Made by a program: the position numbers and the translations under genes | In this document: piece after piece, positions 35,215 through 35,811 of the stretch | How the letters are laid out: every line of letters begins with the position of its first letter | Numbering within the stretch: position 1 is the first letter of the stretch | NCBI GenBank assembly: GCA_028708425.1 | Contig: JAQVYY010000038.1 | Coordinates: 1-35,811 of the forward strand | From: Bacteroidales bacterium | Lineage (GTDB): Bacteria; Bacteroidota; Bacteroidia; Bacteroidales; Tenuifilaceae | Direction: 5' to 3' | DNA length: 35,811 bases | Notes under the pieces: model-generated | Seen by the model: only the letters and a program-made list of their open reading frames with translations | What the model was told of the DNA's origin: nothing | Databases searched by the model: none

Positions 35215-35550
35215 ATGAACTCAATACACTTATCAAAAGCGCCGCATAGGGATACGCCTCATAAGGTAGACGTACGCGAAATGTACAACCTACCCGATGC
35301 GCAGGTTATGCACATAACGCTACAACCAGGCGAAGCACTAAAACCGCACAAAACGCCTGTTGATGTTTTCTTCTATGTTTTAGAAGGAAATCCAACCGTT
35401 CACATTGGCGATGAAGCAGCTTCATATCCTAAGGACACCATTATTGAAAGCCCGAAAGACATTGTTCACTACCTGAGTAATGAGGGTGATTCAGCGGCAC
35501 GAATCCTGGTGGCAAAAACGCCCAATCCACAAACAAAAAGGGTTTTATAG
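35215..35550 (+). CDS. Small cupin-domain protein
   Basis: 111 residues, one cupin barrel. Motif 1 is the stretch MHITLQPGEALKPHKTPVDV, with H45 the likely metal ligand, and motif 2 is ESPKDIVHYLSN. The second histidine-rich position (VFFYVLEG) lacks the usual HxH pair, so metal binding may be weak or altered. Its function is unknown; single-domain cupins often bind small ligands or act as isomerases. It lies 106 bases after hcp behind a terminator and a palindrome, so it likely has its own promoter, while its place beside hcp suggests a link to redox stress. Confidence 0.85.
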   Translation: MNSIHLSKAPHRDTPHKVDVREMYNLPDAQVMHITLQPGEALKPHKTPVDVFFYVLEGNPTVHIGDEAASYPKDTIIESPKDIVHYLSNEGDSAARILVAKTPNPQTKRVL

Positions 35551-35564
35551 CACAGTAAATTCAG

Positions 35565-35592
35565 AAAGGGAGCCGCATGGGTTCCCTTTTTT
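35565..35592 (+). terminator. Intrinsic terminator after the cupin gene
   Basis: AAAGGGAGCC (35565-35574), loop GCATG, GGTTCCCTTT (35580-35589), one wobble pair, then further T. It starts 14 bases after the stop codon. Confidence 0.85.
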
Positions 35593-35684
35593 GTGTCTTA
35601 TTCAGCCTACTATAGCGAACATAAAAACTCACTAAAAAGCAAAGAATCCGCAATAATTTCTATTTTTGTAGAATAATAATTTAT

Positions 35685-35811
35685 CACTATTGTCCGGTAA
35701 AAAAATAATTCTGAATTTAAGATTCTTCGCTTCACTACGTTTCGCTCTGAAACGTATGTTCGACAAAACCGTTGAAAATAGAAATGGCTTTGTCAATGAC
35801 AAGTGTTTAGT
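35685..35811 (+). mobile_element. Second copy of the MITE-like element, cut by window end
   Basis: Begins CACTATTGTCCGGTAAAA and aligns without gaps to 31641-31767. From 35721 (GATTCTTCGC) to the window edge 88 of 91 bases are identical by hand count; the first 36 are less alike. The window ends inside it, so whether the full MITE-like form or a longer insertion sequence follows cannot be seen. Confidence 0.7.

Overview
The window is a 35.8 kb piece of a Bacteroidota chromosome, most likely from an anaerobic or facultative member of Bacteroidales/Marinilabiliales. This rests on the gene set: a Bacteroidota-type LptD, DUF4293, pyrB followed by pyrI, a secreted protein with a type IX secretion C-terminal sorting domain, a dnaA with no dnaN beside it, and promoters of the TTTG / TAnnTTTG type. 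The hybrid-cluster protein locus fits anaerobic life. Nearly everything is core metabolism or envelope biology. There is no prophage, CRISPR array, rRNA or tRNA that I can see.

Layout. 1-2540 (+): 5'-truncated inositol monophosphatase, LpxL/HtrB-like acyltransferase and family 2 glycosyltransferase, tightly packed. 2644-4104 (-): PepD-type peptidase. 4469-5299 (+): CysQ. 5765-9855 (-): dnaA, an MlaD/MCE protein and an N-acetylmuramoyl-L-alanine amidase. 9883-12982 (+): lptD and ridA. 13066-14154 (-): ribosomal protein operon rpsF-rpsR-rplI with a near-perfect promoter. 14450-16203 (-): SirB1-like protein and nucleoside phosphorylase. 16418-17716 (+): prohibitin-like protein and DUF4293 protein. 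17789-20737 (-): pyrI, pyrB, a YigZ/IMPACT protein and a DMT permease. 20939-22135 (+): membrane-anchored SpoIIE-type phosphatase. 22137-22463 (-): small membrane protein. 23038-27674 (+): metH and metF, which together make and use methyl-tetrahydrofolate to form methionine. 27853-31538 (-): a T9SS-exported beta-propeller protein and a small lipoprotein. 32493-35550 (+): a ferredoxin-like protein, hcp and a cupin, probably a nitrosative-stress or hydroxylamine detoxification unit.

The most unusual content is between the genes. A family of roughly 147-bp modular palindromic repeats occurs six times: four essentially full copies, one copy without its middle module and one solo hairpin. Full copies chain hairpins that tend to open with AACCC and close with GGGTT, and the outer ends of the whole element are themselves inverted repeats (consensus AACCCSMATTATTCRTC). 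A second repeat family, about 250 bp with imperfect terminal inverted repeats and a 21-bp perfect internal hairpin, lies at 31641-31890; another copy runs off the right end of the window. I also see a Crp/Fnr-like dyad placed about 42 bp before the presumed start of the hcp operon, and a possibly structured leader in front of metH.

All similarity statements come from reading motifs and hand alignment; no database search or folding program was run.
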